A stretch of DNA of 64,000 bases, from positions 1-64,000 of the forward strand of contig CANLGL010000012.1 of assembly GCA_947490345.1 (NCBI GenBank). Reading direction: 5' to 3'. Shown here in pieces: positions 16,924 through 34,378 of this stretch; position 1 is the first letter of the stretch; each line of letters begins with the position of its first letter. Source of the DNA: Deltaproteobacteria bacterium. GTDB taxonomy: Bacteria; Myxococcota_A; UBA796; SXON01. A program made the position numbers and the translations under genes. The notes beneath the pieces were generated by a model that saw nothing but the letters and a program-made list of their open reading frames with translations, ran no database searches and was not told the origin of the DNA.

Positions 16924-17565
16924 TCAGGCCTCGCCCTTCGCCCCCGGATGCCGCCGCACCAGCACCCGTGCCGGCGGCATGTTCAGCGGCACGGTGGTTC
17001 GCCCCAAAACCAGGGGCTCCAGGCTCTCTTCGATCTGGAGGATTCGCTCGATTCGCTGCCGCGCCTGCCCGGTGGTGAAGGTGTTGAGGATTTCGCGGCC
17101 CATGACGTGCTCGAACATCACGAAGCTGCCGTTGACTTCCAACAGGGCGAAGATCCGTTCGTAGATCTTCTCCACCATCTCCGCCGGGAAGTTTGCGAGG
17201 GGGAGGCCACTCACGATGTGATGGTACCGAATGCCAGGTTCGAAGTCGAGGATGCTGATTTGGTGCACCACCGGCTGCACGCCCGCGCCGGCGAAGCGCT
17301 CGCGCAGCACCATGCAGAACTCGGGGTTGAGTTCGACCACATCGAGCCGATCGCCGGGGAGCAGCCGCGCCACCAGCTCCTCAGTGACGGGGCCGACGCC
17401 AGCGCCGATCTCCAAAACGCGCAGGGGACCATCGCGATGCACCGACGAAAAGACCGGCCGGACCATGGCCCGGGCCAGGCCCCGGCTTGACGGCCACACG
17501 GCGCCGACGGTGCCCGCCTGCTGGAAGGATTGGCGTAGAAAACGGAGGGGGTGCGAACGGTCCAA
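16924..17565 (-). CDS. SAM-dependent methyltransferase, phospholipid N-methyltransferase-like
   Basis: A 213-residue class I methyltransferase. The N-terminal block FLRQSFQQAGTVGAVWPSS followed by LARAMV is typical of PmtA-type phospholipid N-methyltransferases. The SAM loop is VLEIGAGVGPVTEEL, with the acidic end of strand 2 in LDVVELNPEF and the IVSGLPLANFP block further on. Methylation of phosphatidylethanolamine is the likely reaction, but related rRNA dimethylases share the fold. It starts with TTG at 17565, preceded by a GGAG site inside the FHA gene, and begins two bases after that gene's stop, so the two are coupled. Confidence 0.8.
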   Translation of the reverse strand: MDRSHPLRFLRQSFQQAGTVGAVWPSSRGLARAMVRPVFSSVHRDGPLRVLEIGAGVGPVTEELVARLLPGDRLDVVELNPEFCMVLRERFAGAGVQPVVHQISILDFEPGIRYHHIVSGLPLANFPAEMVEKIYERIFALLEVNGSFVMFEHVMGREILNTFTTGQARQRIERILQIEESLEPLVLGRTTVPLNMPPARVLVRRHPGAKGEA

Positions 17566-17567
17566 GT

Positions 17568-18278
17568 CTAGGCTCCGCGGTAGGTGAACACGGAGGAGCC
17601 CACGCGCACCTCGTCGCCGTCCGAAAGCACCTGTCGGACGACCGACTTGCCATTTACGTACAGGGGGATCAAGAACGAGCCGCGAACGGCCGCGACACCC
17701 TGGCCATCGGGCCTCAGCCCTCCAGCGCTCAGGAAGGGAAGCACACCCGACACCGGAACATGCGTGCCGAAGCTCAGACCGCTCCCGACCTCGTGCCGCG
17801 CCCCGTCCTTCGCTTCAAGCGCCGGAGCCGTCTGCGCGCTGACGACCGGGGCGATGGTCGCGGAGACCACCCTCGGCGCCTCGATTCGAGCACCCTCCTG
17901 GATGGTGTCCAGATCGCCGATCGGCACGCCCGGACTGGTGACGTAGTCCCCGCCGCCCAGGTGGGGGTCGGTGTACTCGGGGAAGTCAGACTCGTCGGTA
18001 AGGAAAGTGAGCACGAAGCGGCCGATGGAAACCATGTCGCCATGTTTGAGCTCGTGCCGTTCGGAGGCCGAGCCGTTGACCGTCGTGCCGTTGGCGCTTC
18101 CGCTGTCGGTGATCACCCACGAGTCCCGTTCGCGCTCGACGAGCGCGTGCTTCCGGCTGACGCCCGTCTCCGGCAAAACGAGATCGGCGGTGTCGACCCG
18201 GCCGATGATCACGGCGTCGGTCTGAAGGCGGAAGCTGCGGGTGGGGCGCCCCTCCTCTGCGATGTCGAACCGGGCCAT
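17568..18278 (-). CDS. protein with two FHA-type domains
   Basis: A 236-residue cytoplasmic protein. The N-terminal FHA domain (about 10-100) keeps the phosphothreonine-binding signature: IIGRVDTADLVLPE, then GVSRKHALVE and DSGSANGTTVNG. A linker of about 80 residues leads to a C-terminal segment (about 165-236) that resembles a second, reduced FHA or fork-head-like beta fold (SFLIPLYVNGKSV, LSDGDEVRVGSSVFTY). FHA proteins read Ser/Thr-kinase output, common in myxobacteria. I start at ATG 18278, after a GGAGG ribosome-binding site. The methyltransferase follows two bases downstream. Confidence 0.82.
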   Translation of the reverse strand: MARFDIAEEGRPTRSFRLQTDAVIIGRVDTADLVLPETGVSRKHALVERERDSWVITDSGSANGTTVNGSASERHELKHGDMVSIGRFVLTFLTDESDFPEYTDPHLGGGDYVTSPGVPIGDLDTIQEGARIEAPRVVSATIAPVVSAQTAPALEAKDGARHEVGSGLSFGTHVPVSGVLPFLSAGGLRPDGQGVAAVRGSFLIPLYVNGKSVVRQVLSDGDEVRVGSSVFTYRGA

Positions 18279-18331
18279 GGCGACTCCTCCCGCCGGGCGT
18301 ATCCCCGCGTGCGCGGCGCGGCGACGACGGT

Positions 18332-19006
18332 TCAGGTCCTGGGAGGTGCGTGCTGCCCGAAGAGCACCCGGTGCGCCTCGGCGTCGAGAGGCTGGCGCAG
18401 CTCCCTGGCTACACTGCGCCCACGTGCCACCGCCGGGCGCGCCGCCACCGTTTCGAACCACCGCAACACATTGGGTGTGTCAGCCAGGTCCTGGCCCTGC
18501 GACCTCCATGGCGCGATCCACGGTAAAATAGCCATATCAGCGATGGAATACTCGGAAGCCACGAACTCGCGATCCGCCAGCCGGGTGTCTAGCACCCGAT
18601 ACAGCCGTGATACCTCAGCCGTGTATCGGCCGATTGCATAGGGCAAGGGCTCGGGCGCGTACTGCCTGAAGTGATGGGCCTGACCGCACATCGGACCGAT
18701 GCCAGCCATCTGCCAACTGAGCCACTGCAACACCTCGTACCGGGGCGCCCCAGCGGCAGGGAGGAACTTGCCGGTGCGCTCGGCGAGGTACTGGAGGATG
18801 GCGCCGGACTCGAAGACCGCGATTCCCGTCTCGTCGTCGACAATCGCGGGCACCCGATTGTTTGGCGAGATGACCAGAAATTCCGGGGCGTGTTGTTCAC
18901 CGCGGCCGATGTTCACCGGATGCAGGCGGTAGGCAAGCCCCATCTCCTCCAGCGCAATGCTGACCTTGATCCCATTGGGGGTGGGCCAAAAGTAGAGATC
19001 GATCAC
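18332..19006 (-). CDS. glutathione S-transferase family protein (YfcG/YghU type)
   Basis: A 224-residue GST. The N-terminal thioredoxin-like domain has YFWPTPNGIKVSIALEEM, the cis-Pro element NNRVPAIVD and the glutathione-binding FESGAILQYLAE. The all-helical C-terminal domain includes GPMCGQAHHFRQYAPE, a hallmark of the Nu-class disulfide reductases YfcG and YghU, and SIADMAILPWI. These enzymes reduce disulfides with two bound glutathiones. It starts with GTG at 19006, which overlaps the stop of the small upstream gene by four bases (GTGA). Confidence 0.87.
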   Translation of the reverse strand: MIDLYFWPTPNGIKVSIALEEMGLAYRLHPVNIGRGEQHAPEFLVISPNNRVPAIVDDETGIAVFESGAILQYLAERTGKFLPAAGAPRYEVLQWLSWQMAGIGPMCGQAHHFRQYAPEPLPYAIGRYTAEVSRLYRVLDTRLADREFVASEYSIADMAILPWIAPWRSQGQDLADTPNVLRWFETVAARPAVARGRSVARELRQPLDAEAHRVLFGQHAPPRT

Positions 19007-19254
19007 GGTGCGTCGCCGATCGCCGATCGAAGCGCGGCGGTGCGCTTGACCAGCAGGGACGCGCGGGTGTGAAGCTCCGCGAAGCGGACGGCGCGGCCTT
19101 CCTTCGCGATCTCGTCCCCGAGCTCTGCCAAGAGCAGCGCGGTCCGAGCAACCTCGGCAGCCGCGGCGTCGCCACGTGCCAGCCACCCGTCATCGACGGG
19201 CGCTTCGGCGCGGGAGAGGGTCCACAGCAGGAGGATCATCACGATTATCGACAC
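19003..19254 (-). CDS. small membrane-anchored hypothetical protein
   Basis: A possible 83-residue protein starting at GTG 19254 (SIIVMILLLWTLS), with one N-terminal hydrophobic segment and a helical, charged remainder (AAAAEVARTALLLAELGDEI, ELHTRASLLVKRTAAL). Its stop overlaps the GST start by four bases, the usual coupling here, which favours a real gene. A longer version from GTG 19281 would overlap the divergent acetyltransferase. No family is recognised. Confidence 0.45.
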   Translation of the reverse strand: MSIIVMILLLWTLSRAEAPVDDGWLARGDAAAAEVARTALLLAELGDEIAKEGRAVRFAELHTRASLLVKRTAALRSAIGDAP

Positions 19255-19271
19255 CGGCGTTAACCGGGGAG

Positions 19272-19733
19272 GTGCTTCCACCCGGACTCTTTCTCCGCCC
19301 TGTCACCCCTGCCGACGACGTTGCCAGACATATCTCGGTGATCTACCAGGAATATGACCTGGTCTACGACCCGCAGTTCGAGGACGACCTGCTTGACTGT
19401 AGCGCCAGCTATTCCGCGGGCGCGTTCTGGGTGATCGAGGATGAACGGGGGATAGTTGCGACGGGAGCGGTGGTCCCGAACGGGGGCGCCAGGCTGATCA
19501 AGCGGATGTACGTGGCTGCGCGCGCCCGCCGCTTGGGTCTGGCGCGGGTGTTGTTGCACCAGTGCCTGGGCTGGGGCGACTTCGCGCGGAGCGAGCTGTG
19601 GAGCGACGTTCGCTTTCCCGCCGCGCATCGTCTGTATCAGCGCGAGGGCTTCGTGCCGGGTCCGGTCCGTGTGCTGACCGACCCCGATGCCAGCGTCGAG
19701 CGATATTTCCGGCGCGACAGCATGGGTGACTAA
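19272..19733 (+). CDS. GNAT family N-acetyltransferase
   Basis: An acetyltransferase of about 153 residues with the GNAT layout: FLRPVTPADDVARHI at the start, a strand region AFWVIEDERGIVATGAVV, the acetyl-CoA pyrophosphate loop around KRMYVAARARRLGLARVLL, and the C-terminal RLYQREGFVPG. The substrate is unknown. No ATG lies near the domain start, so GTG 19272 is chosen; a GTG at 19176 would add a low-complexity leader antisense to the small membrane gene. It is convergent with the coiled-coil protein gene, and the two stop codons are adjacent. Confidence 0.78.
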   Translation: MLPPGLFLRPVTPADDVARHISVIYQEYDLVYDPQFEDDLLDCSASYSAGAFWVIEDERGIVATGAVVPNGGARLIKRMYVAARARRLGLARVLLHQCLGWGDFARSELWSDVRFPAAHRLYQREGFVPGPVRVLTDPDASVERYFRRDSMGD

Positions 19734-20609
19734 CTACGGCTCTTCTTCGTTATCGAAGCGCGCTTCGGGCAAGGTCGGGTCGCAGAAGACGACGAACCAC
19801 TTTGATTCGGTGAACTTGGACTCCTGGTTGAGCCACTCCGACCAGCGCGGCAACTCGAAGTCCTTCTGCCGCTCGTCGACGCGAACCAGGCGCGGTTGGG
19901 CCTGCCGGCTGCCGACGCACTGCTTGAACCGGGCGGCCCGTTTGCCGTCGAGGGCCGCGCCGACTTCGTCGCGACAGGTCGCGATTCGCTTGCGATTGCC
20001 CTTTTCGCAGACCGAAAGGACGACCTCGGCCTTGAAGCCGACCCACTGGGCATCCACCGTTTCACCCTGCGCAACCCGCGTTTCCTCCCGCGCGCTGCGG
20101 GTCTCTTCCTTGCTGACGGTGAGATCCTCCCGGAGCCTCCCCTGCTCAGCCTCGGCCTCCACAAGCTGGGCCTGAAGTTCAGTGAGCTCGGCTTGTTTGG
20201 CTTCAAGCTCCTTCTTCAGCGCTGCCGACTGCCCCTTGGCCTTCTTGACCTTGAGCTCCAGCACCTTGACCTCGTCCTCTTTGGTCGAGACCTTTCCCTC
20301 GAGGTCGGACACCCGCGCCGAGGCCGACTCGAGCTCCGAGCGGGCTGCCTCGTCTTTCTTGGCGCCCTCGGCCAACAGAGTCGAGTACTTGGCCTCCGCC
20401 TCGTCAAGCCGGCGGATCAGCTCGGCGCGAGACAGCGATCCCTCCGCACGCGCGAGGGTGTCGGGGTCACGGGCGTATTCGACAGCCTGGGCACCCAACA
20501 CGCCGATCACGGCACCGAGGACCAGCGCTACGCCATGGGTGACGATTTGCATGAGGCAGCCACCGGCGCGGCCTCCAGAAGGAACGTTGTCCAGGTCAGC
20601 ATCAGCCAT
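19734..20609 (-). CDS. membrane-anchored coiled-coil protein
   Basis: A 291-residue protein with a short cytoplasmic N-terminus, one membrane segment at about 20-45 (VTHGVALVLGAVIGVLGAQA) and a long coiled coil of about 135 residues rich in Glu, Lys and Ala heptads (RRLDEAEAKYSTLLAEG onward). A C-terminal globular part of about 110 residues contains four Cys (LSVCEKGN, ATCRDEV, FKQCVGS, VVFCDP) that could form two disulfides, placing this end in the periplasm. No family is recognised. I start at ATG 20609, six bases after a GGAG site. Confidence 0.7.
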   Translation of the reverse strand: MADADLDNVPSGGRAGGCLMQIVTHGVALVLGAVIGVLGAQAVEYARDPDTLARAEGSLSRAELIRRLDEAEAKYSTLLAEGAKKDEAARSELESASARVSDLEGKVSTKEDEVKVLELKVKKAKGQSAALKKELEAKQAELTELQAQLVEAEAEQGRLREDLTVSKEETRSAREETRVAQGETVDAQWVGFKAEVVLSVCEKGNRKRIATCRDEVGAALDGKRAARFKQCVGSRQAQPRLVRVDERQKDFELPRWSEWLNQESKFTESKWFVVFCDPTLPEARFDNEEEP

Positions 20610-20808
20610 GGGGTCTCCGCGAGGGAGCGGGCGAATAACCAGAAGCAGCGGCGCGCGCTCGCGAGTGGCGGGCCACGGCTCCACCAGCACCATGCGCGAT
20701 CCAACGATCACGATCCGGCTCGACACCGCAGCGATCCGGGCGCCGTGGTCGCTGATCGCGGCCGAGGCCTCGACTGTATATTCAATGATTTCAGGCTGTT
20801 ATCGATCA

Positions 20809-20824
20809 TGGCACGATTCCTGCA
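20809..20824 (+). promoter_or_regulatory. sigma-54 (-24/-12) promoter candidate
   Basis: TGGCACGATTCCTGCA matches the sigma-54 consensus TGGCACGNNNNTTGCW at all but one position, with GG and GC at the required spacing. The predicted start is near 20835, giving a leader of about 20 nt before the lipoprotein ATG at 20855. The rest of the 245-bp divergent gap (20610-20854) contains an AT-rich patch around 20776-20786 and nothing else I can assign. Confidence 0.65.
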
Positions 20825-20854
20825 ATGGTCCCTGGGGCAACCCCGGACTTCCAA

Positions 20855-21577
20855 ATGCGTCAAAGTCTTCTCGCTCTTTCCTCGATTCTCTTCCTCGTCG
20901 GCTGCCCCGAGGAGACCGTCATCGTCCTGCAGCCTGAGGAGGCCAAGCCGATCAAGCTCGAGAGCGGCGAGTACAGTGTCCTCGTCGTCGACGTGGCGGT
21001 GGTGAAGTGTGAAGGCATCGCCGCCCAGGACCTGTTCGGCATGCAACTGCCGCTGAGCCTCCGTCAGGAAAAGGGTGGCCGTGCAACCGGCGACTTCGCC
21101 GGACTGGCGGTTGAAGGTTCCCACTCCGGTGGGACGCTGTTCCTGGATGCGAGTGAGCAGCCGCCCGTCTACGAGGAGGGCAACGAGGGTGGTAGCCAGG
21201 GCGGCGGCGAGGACGATGAGGACGTCAGCGAAGGCGAGGACGGCGCCGATGTCGAGTCGCAGACCGACGAGGATTGCGTCGAGCCCCAAAAAGGCGAGGA
21301 CGGCGAGCAGCCCGAGTACGACTGCGGTGACGGCGAGGTCCGGCCCGACCCCGAGCCTGTGGACTTCGATCTGTCCATCGCGCTCAAGGCCAGCCGCGCG
21401 GACCACGCCGAGGGCACGGTCAGCTACCGCTTCGACAGCTGCCAGCTCGAGTTGCAGGTGGTCGCGCAGCGGATCGAGCGCGCCGACGAACCCGTGGTGG
21501 TCTACGAGGAGACGGAGTCGGAGAAGCCGGCCGTCCCCGAGGAGGAATGCGATTCCGAGGAGGACGACTGCGGCTAA
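20855..21577 (+). CDS. acidic lipoprotein under a sigma-54 promoter
   Basis: A 240-residue lipoprotein. The signal peptide SLLALSSILFLVGC ends in a lipobox. A first beta-rich segment (about 25-105) contains SGEYSVLVVDVAVVKCEG. A long Glu/Asp/Gly-rich stretch covers about 105-160, and a second beta segment (FDLSIALKASRADHAEGTV, YRFDSCQLELQVVAQRI) precedes another acidic tail. The halves may be two copies of one fold split by the acidic insert. No family is recognised. I prefer ATG 20855 because the sigma-54 promoter would initiate downstream of the earlier in-frame ATG at 20825. Confidence 0.72.
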   Translation: MRQSLLALSSILFLVGCPEETVIVLQPEEAKPIKLESGEYSVLVVDVAVVKCEGIAAQDLFGMQLPLSLRQEKGGRATGDFAGLAVEGSHSGGTLFLDASEQPPVYEEGNEGGSQGGGEDDEDVSEGEDGADVESQTDEDCVEPQKGEDGEQPEYDCGDGEVRPDPEPVDFDLSIALKASRADHAEGTVSYRFDSCQLELQVVAQRIERADEPVVVYEETESEKPAVPEEECDSEEDDCG

Positions 21578-21632
21578 CGTGGGAGTACCGTAGGCGTCTG
21601 CGGGTCGCCACCAGCAACTTCGTCGGCGACCT

Positions 21633-21669
21633 GCGCCGGCCCGGGGGGACAACTCCCCTGGGCCGGCGC
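21633..21669 (+). terminator. hairpin terminator candidate
   Basis: A 10-bp perfect GC stem (21633-21642 with 21660-21669), extended by an inner G-run/C-run, is followed by TCTTCGTTT. It lies 56 bp after the lipoprotein stop and before the YdcZ-like gene. Confidence 0.6.
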
Positions 21670-21702
21670 CTCTTCGTTTGGGACGGTGGGATAGGCGCCG
21701 AA

Positions 21703-22125
21703 ATGCTTCACGCGCTCTTGTTCGGACTGTGCCTGCCCTTCGTGGTGCGGATGAACGAGTCCCTCTCCCGAGTGATTGGTCATCTTCCCGGCGCGTGGGC
21801 CGTCCACGCCACTGGCGCGGTCTTCGGCGCGGCGCTCCTGCTCCCCTTCGCCGGCCGCCAGTGGGTCGGCGCGGTCAGCCACGCGCCTTGGTGGTCCTGG
21901 CTGGGCGGCGTCATCGGCTGCGCGATGGTGGTGTTGGCGACGCGCGGTGTATCCACGCTGGGAATCGCTTCGTTCACCGCGCTGACGGTTGCCATTCAGC
22001 TGGTGGTCAGCGCTGGCATCGATCATTTCGGATGGGTCGGCGCCGAGCTGCACCCGCTGACGCTGACGCGGACCGTGGGCATCGCCCTGCTGGGCTTGGG
22101 CGCGACCCTGGTGGTGCGCGGATGA
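21703..22125 (+). CDS. YdcZ/DMT-family membrane protein
   Basis: A 140-residue integral membrane protein with about five hydrophobic segments, matching the short DMT transporters of the YdcZ type (PF04657): NESLSRVIGHLPGAWAVHATG, WWSWLGGVIGCAMV and TLTRTVGIALLGLGATLV. Members are about 150 residues and probably work as dimers; the substrate is unknown. I start at ATG 21703, where the first helix begins; the in-frame extension upstream crosses the terminator hairpin. Its stop overlaps the next gene's ATG (ATGA). Confidence 0.78.
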   Translation: MLHALLFGLCLPFVVRMNESLSRVIGHLPGAWAVHATGAVFGAALLLPFAGRQWVGAVSHAPWWSWLGGVIGCAMVVLATRGVSTLGIASFTALTVAIQLVVSAGIDHFGWVGAELHPLTLTRTVGIALLGLGATLVVRG

Positions 22126-23228
22126 CAGGCCTCGTCTCGCTCCTCGAGCTCCTTGCTTGCTCCTCCTCTGCTGGCGTCGTGCCAACTTCGCTGCCCTTTG
22201 CCCTGGTCGAGGTCGGCCGGGCGACCGAGCCGACGACGCTCGCGACGGCGCCGGGCGGTACGGAGGCGCTGTGGGCCACGGAGCAGGCTGGACGGATCGT
22301 GCGCGTCACCGCCAGCGCGGCCGTGCCGGTGCTGGACATCCACGACCATGTTCGCAGCGGTGGCGAGGCCGGGCTCCTGGGCATGGCCTTCGCCCCCACG
22401 TGGCCCGTGGATCCGCGGGTCTTCGTCAACTACACCTTCAAGGGCTCTGCGGGGCTCAACACTCGAATCGCCAGCTTCCGGTCGTCAGACGGCGGGGCCA
22501 CCCTGGATCCCGCCTCGGAAACGAGCCTCCTCGAGTTCGCGCAGCCCTGGTCCAATCACAACAGTGGCCCCCTTCAGTTCGGCCCCGACGGTATGTTGTA
22601 CGTCGCGGTCGGGGATGGCGGCAGCGGCGGCGACCCCCGCGAGACCGGCCAGGACCGTAGCGATCTGTTGGGCAGCATCCTCCGCATCGACGTGAAGGGT
22701 CCCACCTCGTACACAATCCCCCCCGACAATCCCTTCGTGGGGCAGGTGGGAGTGCGGGCGGAGATCTGGGCCTATGGCCTTCGTAACCCGTGGGGGATGC
22801 ACTTTGACGGGCCGACCCTGTGGTGGGCGGACGTGGGTCAGCACAAGTGGGAGGAGATCGACCGCGGCGTCGCGGGTGGCAACTACGGATGGAATCACAA
22901 GGAAGGCACGCACTGTTACGAACGCTACAGTTGCGGGGGCTCCTTCGTCGAGCCGGTGGCGGAGTACTCCCACGACGAAGGCGTCTCGGTCACCGGCGGC
23001 ATGGTGTACCGCGGGCCGAGTATCCCCGCGATCGATGGGAAATATGTGTTCGCCGATTTTGCTACCGGGCGCTTCTTCGCGGTCCCGGCGGCGGGTGGCG
23101 CCATGGTACGACTTGGAGAGTCGGGCCGAAACCCCAGCAGCTTCGGGCGCGGCCGCGACGGGACGCTCTATGTTGCCGACTACGGGGGTGGCATTTACCG
23201 GGTCAGCCGCCCAGCACCTTCGCCATGA
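22122..23228 (+). CDS. PQQ-type glucose/sorbosone dehydrogenase-like lipoprotein
   Basis: A 368-residue exported protein with a lipobox (SLLELLACSSS) and a six-bladed propeller of the glucose/sorbosone dehydrogenase (soluble aldose dehydrogenase) family. Typical blocks are GLLGMAFAPTW, WSNHNSGPLQFGPDGMLYVAVGDGG, AYGLRNPWGMHFD, LWWADVGQHKWEEID and GNYGWNHKEGTHCY. Family members oxidise sugars with PQQ in the periplasm, but many members have no tested activity. It is coupled to the YdcZ-like gene by an ATGA overlap. Its last 26 bp overlap the 3' end of the convergent acetyltransferase. Confidence 0.85.
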   Translation: MTGLVSLLELLACSSSAGVVPTSLPFALVEVGRATEPTTLATAPGGTEALWATEQAGRIVRVTASAAVPVLDIHDHVRSGGEAGLLGMAFAPTWPVDPRVFVNYTFKGSAGLNTRIASFRSSDGGATLDPASETSLLEFAQPWSNHNSGPLQFGPDGMLYVAVGDGGSGGDPRETGQDRSDLLGSILRIDVKGPTSYTIPPDNPFVGQVGVRAEIWAYGLRNPWGMHFDGPTLWWADVGQHKWEEIDRGVAGGNYGWNHKEGTHCYERYSCGGSFVEPVAEYSHDEGVSVTGGMVYRGPSIPAIDGKYVFADFATGRFFAVPAAGGAMVRLGESGRNPSSFGRGRDGTLYVADYGGGIYRVSRPAPSP

Positions 23229-23784
23229 ACAGCCGGCGATCGGTGCGGAAGCTGCCATCGTTGCGGCGACTGGCAACTTCGGTGTACACGCCGGTGTCTT
23301 CGAACCCAAGGCGCTTGTACATCTCGTAGGCGGCGTTGCGCGTGGCGCTGGTGCGCAGGATCACGTGAGTGAAGCGGGTGCGGTCGATGAGTTGGAGGCG
23401 GAGTTCGATGAGTTGTTTTCCGAGCCCCGTCTGGCGCCACTGCTCCATGATGCCCAGCTCGGCGAAGTAAAAGGTCTCGTCGATGGGCAAGAGGCCGCGG
23501 ATGTCTCGGACGACGTCGGCCTTGCTGCCGACGGGGAAGGCCATCGCGAAGCCGGCGACCACGCCCGAGTCGCGCACGGCGAGCAGCGTGATCTGATCGG
23601 GGATGCGGAGAGCGCGCGGCAGGACAGCGCCAGCCTCTTCACTCGAAAAACGTTCGTTGTACGGGGGCTCGCTCCACACTTCCTGGTAGGCACCAGCAAA
23701 CGCTGCCCGCCAGGGCTCGCCCTGTTCCGGGGTGGATATCCGCAGCAGGGTGAGGCCGTCTGGGCGCTGGGCGAGCGGTTCCAT
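23203..23784 (-). CDS. GNAT family N-acetyltransferase
   Basis: A 193-residue GNAT-like protein: ITLLAVRDSGVVAGFAMAF (strands 2-3), ETFYFAELGIMEQWRQTGLGKQLIELRL with the Q-x-x-G-x-G acyl-CoA loop, and ATRNAAYEMYKRLGFEDTG near the end. It begins 17 bp after the stop of the 3254-residue megasynthase on the same strand and could be co-transcribed with it, perhaps acting on its product; that is inference only. The 3' end overlaps the convergent dehydrogenase gene by 26 bp. Confidence 0.8.
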   Translation of the reverse strand: MEPLAQRPDGLTLLRISTPEQGEPWRAAFAGAYQEVWSEPPYNERFSSEEAGAVLPRALRIPDQITLLAVRDSGVVAGFAMAFPVGSKADVVRDIRGLLPIDETFYFAELGIMEQWRQTGLGKQLIELRLQLIDRTRFTHVILRTSATRNAAYEMYKRLGFEDTGVYTEVASRRNDGSFRTDRRLFMAKVLGG

Positions 23785-23801
23785 GGTCGGTGCCTATCCG
23801 A

Positions 23802-33566
<9,765 letters not shown>

Positions 33567-33654
33567 CAAGACAACCCGGGGGGCTCTGTCCTATCCGCCA
33601 AGCGCGGCCAGTGCCCGTGACCTGCGCGTTACATACCGGGCGAGGCGCCGCCCG

Positions 33655-34353
33655 ATGCCGTTGGCTCTGTCATTCGCCCTATTGTGCCTCTGGGCACCCA
33701 GCGCCCAGGCCGCCGACAGCGCCTTCGCGCTGCGCCCGCGGGTGAACCAGCGCTACCAGGATGTCATCCTGACGACCACCGGCACGCGTTGGCGTGGTCG
33801 GGTCACCGAGCGCGGCGAGCTGTATCGGATTCGCTTGGCGGACAACTCTGAGGTCGTGCTACGCAAGGACGAGATCGTTTCCGTCACACGAGAGCTGCAT
33901 CCTGCGCACCTCCACAACGAACAGTGGTGCGCTCGCTTCACACCCGGCTTCGAAGTGGCATTCGTCATTGCCGACGTCGACGGCGGCACCAGATACGGAT
34001 TTTTCGGTGAATTGTCCGTGGCCCGGAACTTCGGCGGCGCGTTCGAACCCGAGATCACCCTGGCGGTGAGTCCGGTGGGGCCCAAGGATGGCGCCGTCAA
34101 CGCCCAGTTAGGACTTGGGATCCGCTACTACTTGCAGCCCGACAAGAAGGCGAAGGCCTACACCAACACCCAACTGATCTTGTTCGGAACACGCGGGGAC
34201 CTTGGCTTGCGGACCGGCCCTGGTTTCATGTGGGATCTGTCGCCCGGCTTCGGTCTGGGCACCCATCAGGGTGTCACCTTGCTCATCCAGGATTCGCCCG
34301 AGGCCGTCGCCGTCGGGTACCACGCAGGGTTGACGGCACAAGGGCGATTCTGA
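33655..34353 (+). CDS. small outer-membrane-barrel-like protein
   Basis: A 232-residue exported protein with a signal peptide (LSFALLCLWAPSAQAA). The first 50 mature residues form a small strand-rich domain (ILTTTGTRWRGRV, YRIRLADNSEVVLRKDEIV) like those that follow signal peptides in other myxobacterial envelope proteins. The remainder is a putative eight-stranded barrel (FGELSVARNFGG, AQLGLGIRYYLQ, AVGYHAGLTAQGRF, ending in Phe). It is divergent from the megasynthase across an 88-bp gap and 25 bp before the receiver/HATPase gene. Its function is unknown; export or storage of the lipid product is a possible role. Confidence 0.7.
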   Translation: MPLALSFALLCLWAPSAQAADSAFALRPRVNQRYQDVILTTTGTRWRGRVTERGELYRIRLADNSEVVLRKDEIVSVTRELHPAHLHNEQWCARFTPGFEVAFVIADVDGGTRYGFFGELSVARNFGGAFEPEITLAVSPVGPKDGAVNAQLGLGIRYYLQPDKKAKAYTNTQLILFGTRGDLGLRTGPGFMWDLSPGFGLGTHQGVTLLIQDSPEAVAVGYHAGLTAQGRF

Positions 34354-34378
34354 TAGCCTGAGTTGACTGGAAACGGGA

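Noticed and set aside
23203-23228. Frameshift or misassembly where two genes overlap tail to tail
   Set aside because: A 26-bp convergent overlap is modest, and both proteins keep normal family ends.
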